Assembly: GCA_039587535.1 (NCBI GenBank)
Contig: JBDHIF010000079.1
Span: 1 to 5,191, forward strand
Reading direction: 5' to 3'
DNA: 5,191 bases
Source of the DNA: JAWLHJ01 sp039587535
GTDB taxonomy: Bacteria; Gemmatimonadota; Gemmatimonadetes; Longimicrobiales; Gaopeijiaceae
Below the pieces are notes generated by a model that saw only the letters and a program-made list of their open reading frames with translations, searched no databases and was not told the DNA's origin. Positions 1 through 5,191 of this stretch are shown here, piece after piece; within the stretch, counting starts at the first letter, position 1; each line of letters opens with the position of its first letter. A program made the translations under genes and the position numbers.

Positions 1-831
1 GTAGTCGCGCTGGACCTGTTCCTTCCAGCGGAGCGAGAGCGAGTCCGTGGGCTGAGCGAGGACCTGGCGGATCGCGCCTTCGAAACCGACCCGTAGCGCG
101 CGCCGGAAGACCTGGATGACGGCGTCGTCGCCGTAGGTCCCGCCGATGTAAGCCCAGAGCGCCTGCCCGAAACGGTAGGGGAAGAATCGGGTGTCGCGGG
201 TCATCTGCCGGATCGTCGGGAGTTCGTCCCGCCGGATCGCGTCCCGCATCCACATCGCCGTGAGAGGATCGTCCCGGCCCACGGACAGGTATTCGGCCAT
301 GCCTTCGATGAGCCAAAGCGGAAGCGCCGCGAGGCCCTGGATGCCACCGCCGCGGCGAGACTGGGCGATATTGTACTGGAAGGCGTGGACGAGCTCGTGC
401 CCGAGAACGTGGTCCGTGTCCCAGTAGGAGCCCGTCAGCGGCATGATGACCCGGTTCTTCAGTGATTCCGTCACGCCGCCGGTTCCGTCTCCAATCGAGC
501 CGCGAAGGGTGTTGGTCTGCTGGAAGTCGGGATGATCCCGGTAGAAGATCAGCGGCTTGGATGTCTCGAACTCATGCTGGAACGTGCGTGCCAGCCGCTC
601 GTACCATCGCTCGGCCATCCGAGCCGCGTCTTCGATGGGCTCCGGGTCGTCCCCATAGAAGTACAGGTCGAAGTGAGGCGTCTCCATGACGCGGAAATCG
701 AATTCCTCGAACTGGACTTTATTCCGCCCGAAGTACTGCCCGGAGACGCTGTCCGGGAGCACCGCCGCCGCGCTGGACGCGAGCAGGGCCGCCAATAGGA
801 AACGCGTCGTGCCGCTTTTGGGGAAGCGCAT
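1..831 (-). CDS. Secreted gluzincin-type metallopeptidase (peptidase MA-like), N-terminal part
   Basis: The frame is open from an ATG at 831 down to base 1, so the gene is partial and only its first 277 residues are visible. Residues 1 to about 23-29 look like a signal peptide: a short basic start (MRFPKSGTTR), then a Leu/Ala-rich core. Residues 145-149 are HELVH, the zinc-binding HExxH helix, preceded by a VLG turn. Residues 173-181 read WLIEGMAEY, where Glu176 (or possibly Glu180) is the expected third zinc ligand of gluzincins. This HExxH...EGxAEY arrangement is typical of peptidase MA-like domains. In related bacterial proteins such a domain is often followed by a TolB/PD40 beta-propeller, which would lie beyond the window edge if present. 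The start is supported by AGGTGGAG a few bases upstream. The gene is divergent from the plus-strand operon. The substrate is unknown. The metallopeptidase fold is well supported; the exact family is less so. Confidence 0.85.
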   Translation of the reverse strand, partial: MRFPKSGTTRFLLAALLASSAAAVLPDSVSGQYFGRNKVQFEEFDFRVMETPHFDLYFYGDDPEPIEDAARMAERWYERLARTFQHEFETSKPLIFYRDHPDFQQTNTLRGSIGDGTGGVTESLKNRVIMPLTGSYWDTDHVLGHELVHAFQYNIAQSRRGGGIQGLAALPLWLIEGMAEYLSVGRDDPLTAMWMRDAIRRDELPTIRQMTRDTRFFPYRFGQALWAYIGGTYGDDAVIQVFRRALRVGFEGAIRQVLAQPTDSLSLRWKEQVQRDY

Positions 832-834
832 GAT

Positions 835-842
835 CTCCACCT
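835..842 (-). promoter_or_regulatory. Ribosome binding site of the metallopeptidase gene
   Basis: Read on the minus strand this is AGGTGGAG, lying 3 nt before the ATG at 831. It is purine-rich and matches the anti-Shine-Dalgarno sequence, which fixes the start just ahead of the signal peptide. Confidence 0.6.
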
Positions 843-1034
843 AATGAACTTTCGAGTTCCGGTCTGAGCCGTCGTGTCCACTTTCCATATAGGACGAGTG
901 GGACCGGCGGACTTGCACAGCCTTCCTCAGACTCCGTTTGACCGATGTGGGGCCCGTACCGAGATTCTCCGGGTTCAGCCCTCCGTATGCAACTCGAACC
1001 CTCCGGACCCCATGTCCGTTCCTGATCCCCTTGC

Positions 1035-1040
1035 GAGGGA
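1035..1040 (+). promoter_or_regulatory. Ribosome binding site deciding the propeller lipoprotein start
   Basis: GAGGGA lies 7 nt before the ATG at 1048. The alternative in-frame starts (GTG 874, ATG 1012) lack a comparable signal directly upstream, and only the 1048 start puts a lipoprotein signal peptide at the N-terminus. Confidence 0.6.
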
Positions 1041-1047
1041 CACATCG

Positions 1048-2289
1048 ATGCCGAGCAGACTCCACACGCAACCGTTTGCCAGGACCCTCGTCCTGCTGAC
1101 CGCTGCGGCTTGTGCTCCGAATACACCCGAGGAGCCGTTCGTGTCTACGACGGAGATCTCCCCACCGGTGCGGGAGGGGAGCGCGGAACCCTTCCTCTCG
1201 CAGCACGACGGGGTGGTATACCTCAGCTGGTTGGAGCCCGGCGATGGCGACCGGCACCGCCTCAGGATGGCTCAGCTCAACGCCGATGGATGGAGCGAGG
1301 CCCGAACGGTGCGGGAGAGCGACCGCTTCTTCGTGAATTGGGCAGACTTCCCATCCGTCACTGCGACGGCCGACGGGACGCTCTGGGCCCATTGGCTCGA
1401 ACGAGGGCGAATGGGCGGGTATGACTACGGGGTTCGTGTCGTCCGCTCCACGGATGGTGGCGCTGCGTGGTCCGAGCCGTGGACGCCTCACGACGACGAT
1501 AGCCCCACCGAGCACGGTTTCGTCTCGATGGTGCCGCTCGGTCCCGCCGAAGTGGGCATGATGTGGCTCGACGGACGTAAGTACCTGGACGGCGCGCATG
1601 GCGAGGCGACCGAGGAGATGACCCTCCGGTACCGGACCGCCGGCGGCGAGGATGGACCCGGCCCCGAGACCTTGGTGGACGGCCGCGTTTGCGACTGCTG
1701 CCAGACCGACATGGCGATGTCGGCTGCCGGGCCCGTGGCGGTGTACCGGGATAGAACCGACGCGGAGATACGCGACATCTACGTGACGCGCCGGGTGGAC
1801 GGAGCGTGGACCGAAGGAGCGGCCGTCCACGACGACGGCTGGGAGATTGCTGGTTGTCCGGTCAACGGGCCGGCGGTGGCGGCGCGAGACCACGATGTCG
1901 CCGTAGCATGGTTCACCGGAGCGGGGAACTCGCCCCGAGTGAAGGTCGCGTTTTCCCGCGACGGTGGTGCTACCTTCGCCGAGCCGCTGGTCGTGGACGA
2001 CGGGAACCCGGTCGGGCGTGTGGATATTCTCTTCCTAGACGAAGGTGAAGCGCTCGTGAGCTGGCTCGAACAAACCGGAGCGGAAGCCGCCGCGATCCGT
2101 GTCCGGAAGGTCGGCGTGGATGGCCCGGTGAGCGCCAGTGGGACGGTGCTGGAGTCCTCCTCGGCCCGGGCCAGCGGGTTTCCCCGGCTTGCGCCAGCTC
2201 CTGGCGAGGGCGTCGTCCTGGCCTGGACGGACGTGTCCGAGGAAGCCAGCCGTGTACGTGTGATGCGATTGAACCTAGCAGGACCTTGA
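1048..2289 (+). CDS. Sialidase-like (BNR/Asp-box) beta-propeller lipoprotein with CxCC cluster
   Basis: The 413-residue product starts with a lipoprotein signal peptide: MPSRLHTQPFAR, the hydrophobic stretch TLVLLTAAA, then Cys22 as the probable lipidation site. The -3 residue is Ala, so the lipobox is acceptable but not ideal. The mature part shows about seven repeats of a W-centred strand followed by an R-V/L strand, near residues 57, 112, 169, 230, 284, 335 and 389, as expected of a beta-propeller. Two Asp-box motifs are clear: STDGGAAW (134-141) and SRDGGATF (303-310). Residues 215-220 read CDCCQT, and GCPVNGPA follows at 269-276. Cys215, 217, 218 and 270 are the only cysteines after the lipidation site. 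Sialidase-type annotation rests on the fold and Asp-boxes; I cannot identify a catalytic Arg triad, so the enzyme activity is uncertain and a binding or structural role is possible. It is the first gene of the plus-strand operon, ending 11 nt before the thioredoxin-like gene. Confidence 0.85.
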   Translation: MPSRLHTQPFARTLVLLTAAACAPNTPEEPFVSTTEISPPVREGSAEPFLSQHDGVVYLSWLEPGDGDRHRLRMAQLNADGWSEARTVRESDRFFVNWADFPSVTATADGTLWAHWLERGRMGGYDYGVRVVRSTDGGAAWSEPWTPHDDDSPTEHGFVSMVPLGPAEVGMMWLDGRKYLDGAHGEATEEMTLRYRTAGGEDGPGPETLVDGRVCDCCQTDMAMSAAGPVAVYRDRTDAEIRDIYVTRRVDGAWTEGAAVHDDGWEIAGCPVNGPAVAARDHDVAVAWFTGAGNSPRVKVAFSRDGGATFAEPLVVDDGNPVGRVDILFLDEGEALVSWLEQTGAEAAAIRVRKVGVDGPVSASGTVLESSSARASGFPRLAPAPGEGVVLAWTDVSEEASRVRVMRLNLAGP

Positions 2290-2294
2290 AGGAG
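2289..2294 (+). promoter_or_regulatory. Ribosome binding site deciding the thioredoxin-like gene start
   Basis: AAGGAG lies 6 nt before the ATG at 2301 and shares its first base with the stop codon of the upstream gene. This rules out the in-frame TTG at 2286, which would place the site inside the coding sequence. Confidence 0.7.
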
Positions 2295-2300
2295 ACCCTT

Positions 2301-2828
2301 ATGCTGGTCGAGAACCACCGGGCCCGATTAGCGGCGTGGATGACGGTGCTGGGCGTCGCGGTTGTCGCAGGCTGCGCGCCGGGTGAGCGTCAAGGCCCGC
2401 CGCGGGTCGGCGAGCCGGCGAGGGCGTACGCCGCCACCACTCTGGAAGGAGATACGGTCACCCTGGCGTCACTCCAGGGGGAGGTGGTGCTGTTGAACCT
2501 GTGGGCCACCTGGTGCACGCCCTGTCGTATGGAGACCCCCTACCTGCAGGAGATCTACGAGGAACATCGGGATCAGGGCTTCCGGGTGGTGGGCGTATCG
2601 ATGGACACGCGGAACCAGGCGGATGCCGTCCGGATGTTCGTCGACGAGTACGACGTGACCTACACGATTCTCCACGACCCGACCATGCGGGGGATGGATC
2701 TCTACCAGGCGCTCGGGCTTCCGGCGACCTTCCTCATCGACCGCGACGGCACGCTCCGGTGGTTGCGGTTCGGTCCGATCCCCGAGGGGGATCCGGAGTT
2801 TCTCGCCGCCCTGGACGCGGTGTTGTGA
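2301..2828 (+). CDS. TlpA/ResA-like thioredoxin-fold lipoprotein
   Basis: The 175-residue product has a signal peptide with the lipobox VAGC, giving Cys25 as the lipidated residue, so it should sit on the periplasmic face of the envelope. The thioredoxin fold follows. NLWATWCTPC ends with the redox pair Cys72-x-x-Cys75 (WCTPC), the segment VVGVSMD (96-102) is the next core strand, and GLPATFLIDRDG (139-150) carries the cis-proline Pro141 opposite the active site. This is the AhpC/TSA-Redoxin-type TlpA/ResA/DsbE layout and its length is normal for the group. Such proteins usually reduce disulfides or maintain cysteines in extracytoplasmic proteins, for example in cytochrome c maturation. No cytochrome or Ccm gene is visible here. 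The immediate upstream neighbour is a cysteine-clustered lipoprotein, which is a possible client by inference. The stop overlaps the next start as GTGA. Confidence 0.93.
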   Translation: MLVENHRARLAAWMTVLGVAVVAGCAPGERQGPPRVGEPARAYAATTLEGDTVTLASLQGEVVLLNLWATWCTPCRMETPYLQEIYEEHRDQGFRVVGVSMDTRNQADAVRMFVDEYDVTYTILHDPTMRGMDLYQALGLPATFLIDRDGTLRWLRFGPIPEGDPEFLAALDAVL

Positions 2829-3934
2829 CCGGCGGCCCGTCGGTCGGTCCCGCGCAGGTCGAGACTCCGGTAGGGACCATCGACCTGTCGCGCGTGCGTG
2901 CGAACGCCCTGCGTGCAGCCAGCTACGCGTCCGAGCACGGGCTTCGCTGGCGCCCTCACGTCAAGACGCACAAGTCCCTCGAGGTGGCTCGGATCCAGCT
3001 CGACGCGGGCGCGGCCGGGCTCACCGTGGCTACGCTTCGCGAAGCCGAGGTGATGTCCTCCATTTGCGGTGATCTGCTCCTGGCCTACCCACCCCTAGGC
3101 GCGGCGAAGCTGAGTCGTTTGGTTGCGGTGGCGGCCGGCGTGGACCTCAAGGTGGCGCTGGATGCGGCCGCGGTCGTCCGTCCACTCGCGGAGGCCGCCG
3201 AGCATGCCGGTGTCACGGTGGGAGTCCTGGTGGAGATGGACGTCGGGCTCGGACGTGTGGGCGTGGAAAGCATCGAAGAGGTTGTCGCGCTCGCACGTCT
3301 CGTGGATCAGCTGGAGGGCGTGGCGTTCAGAGGCATTCAGTTCTACCCCGGTCATATTCGCGGCCCGGAAGGGATGCAGGGCCCCGCGTTGGCTCGGGTC
3401 GGAGACCGCGTGGCTCAGGCGCTGGAGGCACTCGCTTCCGCAGGGCTGGAGCCAGAGATCGTAAGTGGAGGCTCTACGCCCACCCTTTTCAGGAGCCACG
3501 AGATCGAAGGTCTGACGGAGATCCGCTCGGGTTCGTGCATCTTCTACGACCGGGAGGGTCTCGCGGTCGGTGTGGCGCGGCGTGAAGACCTGGCGTACAC
3601 CGTTCTCACGACGGTGGTGAGCACCGCGATCTCCGGGCGTGCCGTGGTGGACGCCGGTTCGAAGGCGCTCGCCAAGGAGGAGCGCGGAGGTGATGAGGGG
3701 TATGGCTTCGTCTTGGAGCATCCCGAAGTATCGGTGCAGAGCCTTTCGGAGGAGCACGGCGTGCTCGACCTGACGGGCTCGACATGGGCACCCGCCATCG
3801 GTGAGCGGGTCCGCATCGTACCGAACCACGTGTGCGTGTCGGTCAACCTTCAGGACCGTTTGTTGGGACGAGACGGTGACACCTGCCACTGGGTGAGCTT
3901 GGAAGCCAGAGGGAGGGGGCCGTGGACCGCCTGA
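2825..3934 (+). CDS. Fold-type III PLP enzyme, D-threonine aldolase/D-serine dehydratase family
   Basis: The 369-residue product has an alanine-racemase-like PLP barrel followed by a C-terminal metal-binding domain. RPHVKTHKS (43-51) contains the Schiff-base lysine, Lys47. Further family signatures are EMDVGLGRVGV (137-147), FYPGHIRG (173-180), VSGGSTPT (213-220, phosphate-binding loop), EIRSGSCIFYD (232-242) and VVDAGSKAL (274-282). Near the C-terminus PNHVCVSVN (333-341) supplies His335 and Cys337. A His-x-Cys pair is the zinc site of eukaryotic D-serine dehydratase, whereas characterised D-threonine aldolase uses His-x-Asp. Substrates would be D-serine, D-threonine or other beta-hydroxy-D-amino acids; the sequence does not settle lyase versus dehydratase. 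The start chosen is a GTG overlapping the upstream stop by 4 nt. There is no clear Shine-Dalgarno, so coupling to the upstream gene is likely. The 477-residue open frame extending to 2501 is a shadow of the thioredoxin-like gene. Confidence 0.9.
   Translation: MTGGPSVGPAQVETPVGTIDLSRVRANALRAASYASEHGLRWRPHVKTHKSLEVARIQLDAGAAGLTVATLREAEVMSSICGDLLLAYPPLGAAKLSRLVAVAAGVDLKVALDAAAVVRPLAEAAEHAGVTVGVLVEMDVGLGRVGVESIEEVVALARLVDQLEGVAFRGIQFYPGHIRGPEGMQGPALARVGDRVAQALEALASAGLEPEIVSGGSTPTLFRSHEIEGLTEIRSGSCIFYDREGLAVGVARREDLAYTVLTTVVSTAISGRAVVDAGSKALAKEERGGDEGYGFVLEHPEVSVQSLSEEHGVLDLTGSTWAPAIGERVRIVPNHVCVSVNLQDRLLGRDGDTCHWVSLEARGRGPWTA
3911..3916 (+). promoter_or_regulatory. Ribosome binding site of the heptose kinase gene
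   Basis: GGGAGG, within a longer purine run (3908-3919), lies 5 nt before the GTG at 3922 and inside the end of the PLP-enzyme gene. It favours that GTG over the in-frame GTG at 3937. Confidence 0.55.
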
Positions 3935-4880
3935 CGGTGGACCGTGCGGAGGCGCTGCTCTCGGCCGTCCGGGGGACCCGCGTTCTCGTTGTGGGTGATC
4001 TCATGCTGGATCGCTACGTCTCGGGGGTCGTCGAACGGGTCTCACCGGAAGCACCCGTGCCGGTGGTCCGGGTAGAGGAAGAGTCGTCCGCGGTCGGGGG
4101 CGCCGGGAACGTCGCCGCCAATGTGGCGGCTCTGGGCGCGACGTGCCGTGTCGTGGGACTCGCCGGTCGTGACAGCGCAGGCGAAGCGATGAAGGGAGCC
4201 CTGGAGGCCCTCGGGGTCCGAACGGAGGGGGTGGTGAGCACCTCCGAGCGCCCCACCTCGGTCAAGACCCGGATCCTCGCGCGGCGACAGCAGGTGGTGC
4301 GATACGACAACGAAGTGGATGCCGACGCCGAAGGCGCTCTGGCCGATGCCCTTGGCGACACGGTGGAAGAGCTGGCCGGGGACAGCGACGTTCTCGTGAT
4401 GGAGGACTACAACAAGGGTGTGCTGGTCACGTCCGTCATCCAGCGGACGCTTGAAGCGGCACGCCGGGGTGGCTTGCCCACCGTGGTGGACCCGAAGCGT
4501 CGAAACTTCTTCGCCTACAGGGGAGCCACGGTGTTCAAGCCCAACGCCAAGGAGCTGGAGGACGCGCTGGGCTCGTTCATCCATCCCACCGAGGTCGAGT
4601 GGATGGAGAGCACGAGGAAGAGGCTCGATGTTGGTCATCTCCTGGCGTGTATGATGTCTCGGGGGCGGGTGATACCGTCACCGCCGTCGTGGCGGTGGTG
4701 CTGGCTGCTGGCGGCTCCGTGGAAGAAGCGGCCCTCATGGCGAACCACGCGGCCGCCATCGGAGTCGGTAAGCCCGGGGTGGCCACGGTCTCCCGTGAAG
4801 AACTCCTAGGTCACGTGCGGGCCTACCAAGGCGGCGGTGTCAGTACGCCGCCTCAACAAGACGAGGATTTCCTCCCATGA
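3922..4880 (+). pseudogene. rfaE1: D-glycero-beta-D-manno-heptose-7-phosphate kinase (RfaE1/HldA type), internally deleted and frameshifted
   Basis: In the intact family this PfkB/ribokinase-fold enzyme phosphorylates heptose 7-phosphate at C1 for ADP-heptose and LPS core synthesis. The first frame (GTG 3922, 241 recognisable residues to Leu at 4642-4644) has VGDLMLDRYVSG (24-35), SPEAPVPVV (41-49), GGAGNVAANVAALGA (59-73), MEDYNKGV (160-167), VVDPKRRNF (188-196) and FKPNAKELE (205-213). The C-terminal core continues in another frame from 4647: VYDVSGAGDT with the catalytic Asp of GAGD, then the helix region and GVGKPGVATVS, stopping at 4878-4880. Between the parts the family normally has about 25 residues, including a T-x-G-x-x-G strand-turn, which are missing. 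If read as given, translation of the first frame runs into unrelated residues and stops at 4809, giving 295 residues without GAGD and so probably inactive. There is no fused nucleotidyltransferase domain. The start overlaps the upstream gene by 13 nt; the true 3' end overlaps ridA as ATGA. Real mutation or assembly error cannot be told apart here. Confidence 0.85.
4863..4867 (+). promoter_or_regulatory. Ribosome binding site of the RidA-family gene
   Basis: GAGGA lies 9 nt before the ATG at 4877 and within the last codons of the kinase gene, supporting a start coupled to the kinase stop. Confidence 0.5.
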
Positions 4881-5191
4881 CCGACCTCCGACTCATCCAG
4901 ACCGATGCGGCGCCCGCAGCTATAGGGCCATACTCGCAGGCCGTCGTCTCCGGCGGCTTCGTGTTCTGCTCGGGCCAGATCCCGTTGGATCCCTCCACCG
5001 GAGAGATGGAGCGTGGCACGATCGCCCGCCAGACGGACCTGGTGTTGCGCAACCTGCGGGCCGTGCTGGAAAGCGCCGGCTCATCCATGGGCCGCGTGGT
5101 GAAGACCACCGTGTTCCTGGCCGACATGGGTGACTTCCAGGAAATGAACGAGGTCTACGCGCGGCACTTCGGCGACCACCGGCCGGCCAGA
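4877..5191 (+). CDS. ridA: RidA-family (YjgF/YER057c/UK114) imine deaminase, N-terminal part
   Basis: The frame is open from ATG 4877 to the last base, giving 105 residues of a family usually near 125-130, so only the C-terminal strand is missing. Residues 12-21 read APAAIGPYSQ, the family N-terminal signature; VFCSGQIPLDPSTGEM (29-44) is the next, with the conserved Gly-Gln-Ile/Leu-Pro turn. Asn59 begins the NLRAVLESAG helix and VVKTTVFLADM (74-84) is the core strand. The last residue seen, Arg105 in PAR, matches the conserved Arg that binds the substrate carboxylate. Family members are small cytosolic trimers that hydrolyse reactive enamines/imines such as 2-aminoacrylate and 2-iminobutanoate, released by PLP-dependent dehydratases, to keto acids and ammonia. 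The start overlaps the kinase stop by 4 nt (ATGA). The PLP enzyme two genes upstream is a plausible source of substrate. Family assignment is firm; the exact substrate is inferred. Confidence 0.95.
   Translation, partial: MTDLRLIQTDAAPAAIGPYSQAVVSGGFVFCSGQIPLDPSTGEMERGTIARQTDLVLRNLRAVLESAGSSMGRVVKTTVFLADMGDFQEMNEVYARHFGDHRPAR

Larger units (their letters stand above)
832..1047. promoter_or_regulatory. Divergent intergenic region, presumed back-to-back promoters
   Basis: This stretch of about 216 bp separates the minus-strand peptidase from the plus-strand operon and must hold their promoters unless the genes are transcribed from further away. For the minus strand, TATATG (complement of 886-891) is a plausible -10 element about 55 bp before the ATG, but no good -35 sits at the right distance. 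For the plus strand, TTGACC at 938-943 resembles a -35 box, yet nothing close to TATAAT lies 16-18 bp downstream. A small inverted repeat, GAACT-ttcg-AGTTC, occupies 846-859. An in-frame extension of the downstream gene to a GTG at 874 is open, but its translation does not look like protein and it would bury the signal peptide, so I treat the region as non-coding. Confidence 0.4.

Noticed and set aside
549..881. 110-residue minus-strand frame and overlapping 191-798 plus-strand frames
   Set aside because: They are other-frame shadows of the metallopeptidase gene, whose frame is open to the window edge and contains HELVH and EGMAEY.
874..1047. N-terminal extension of the propeller lipoprotein to GTG 874 or ATG 1012
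   Set aside because: Either extension would bury the lipoprotein signal peptide, and the GAGGGA site fits ATG 1048.
841..1893. 350-residue open frame on the minus strand
   Set aside because: It lies antisense to the propeller lipoprotein gene, is rich in Arg/His/Pro and has no recognisable motif; the plus-strand frame has a signal peptide, Asp-boxes and a Shine-Dalgarno site.
2501..2824. N-terminal extension of the PLP enzyme open frame
   Set aside because: It is out of frame inside the thioredoxin-like gene and lacks protein-like composition; the family starts close to the GTG at 2825.
3095..3889. 264-residue open frame on the minus strand
   Set aside because: It is antisense to the PLP enzyme, whose frame carries many family motifs. 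Long antisense frames are expected in GC-rich DNA.
4599..4646. Start at ATG 4599 for an independent small gene covering the C-terminal kinase part
   Set aside because: The first 16 codons in this frame are the kinase N-terminal part read out of frame. The family sequence begins only at 4647, so this is a gene fragment and not a separate gene.
4630..4660. Programmed ribosomal frameshift as an explanation for the kinase frame change
   Set aside because: A slip would not supply the roughly 25 missing residues, and no slippery heptamer is visible at the junction.
4863..4874. GAGGA-tt-TCCTC near-palindrome covering the RidA ribosome binding site
   Set aside because: A 2-nt loop is too small for a stable hairpin; it probably reflects a purine-rich Shine-Dalgarno next to a chance pyrimidine run.

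Overview
The window is GC-rich and gene-dense, with codon use typical of a high-GC Gram-negative bacterium. Lipoprotein signal peptides, a heptose (LPS core) kinase and a peptidase-MA-type secreted metallopeptidase fit a diderm. The mix resembles Gemmatimonadota or a related environmental lineage, but that placement is an impression from gene content, not a computed classification.

Layout. (1) Positions 831 to 1, minus strand: the N-terminal 277 residues of a secreted zinc metallopeptidase (HELVH plus a downstream EGxAEY), running off the left edge. (2) Positions 832-1047: a divergent intergenic region of about 216 bp that should hold promoters for both directions. (3) Positions 1048-5191, plus strand: a tightly packed five-gene run. 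It comprises a sialidase-like beta-propeller lipoprotein with a CxCC cluster, a TlpA/ResA-like thioredoxin lipoprotein, a fold-type III PLP enzyme of the D-threonine aldolase/D-serine dehydratase group, a heptose-7-phosphate kinase (RfaE1/HldA type) that is broken in this sequence, and the first 105 residues of a RidA-family imine deaminase cut by the right edge. Junctions are +11 nt, -4 nt (GTGA), -13 nt and -4 nt (ATGA), so one transcript with translational coupling is likely.

How the genes may work together. The first two products are predicted lipid-anchored envelope proteins. The thioredoxin-like partner could maintain the four clustered cysteines of the propeller protein. The PLP enzyme and RidA form a plausible metabolic pair: beta-elimination on D-serine or D-threonine releases 2-aminoacrylate or 2-aminocrotonate enamines/imines, which RidA hydrolyses. 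The kinase belongs to ADP-heptose synthesis for LPS and has no obvious link to the others.

The most notable sequence-level observation is the kinase gene. Its N-terminal two thirds and C-terminal quarter are clearly recognisable but in different frames, and about 25 residues that the family normally carries between them are absent. That points to an internal deletion of roughly 76 bp (length leaving remainder 1 when divided by 3), or an assembly error. I saw no RNA genes, CRISPR arrays, insertion sequences or convincing terminators, and no clear evidence of an undescribed system.
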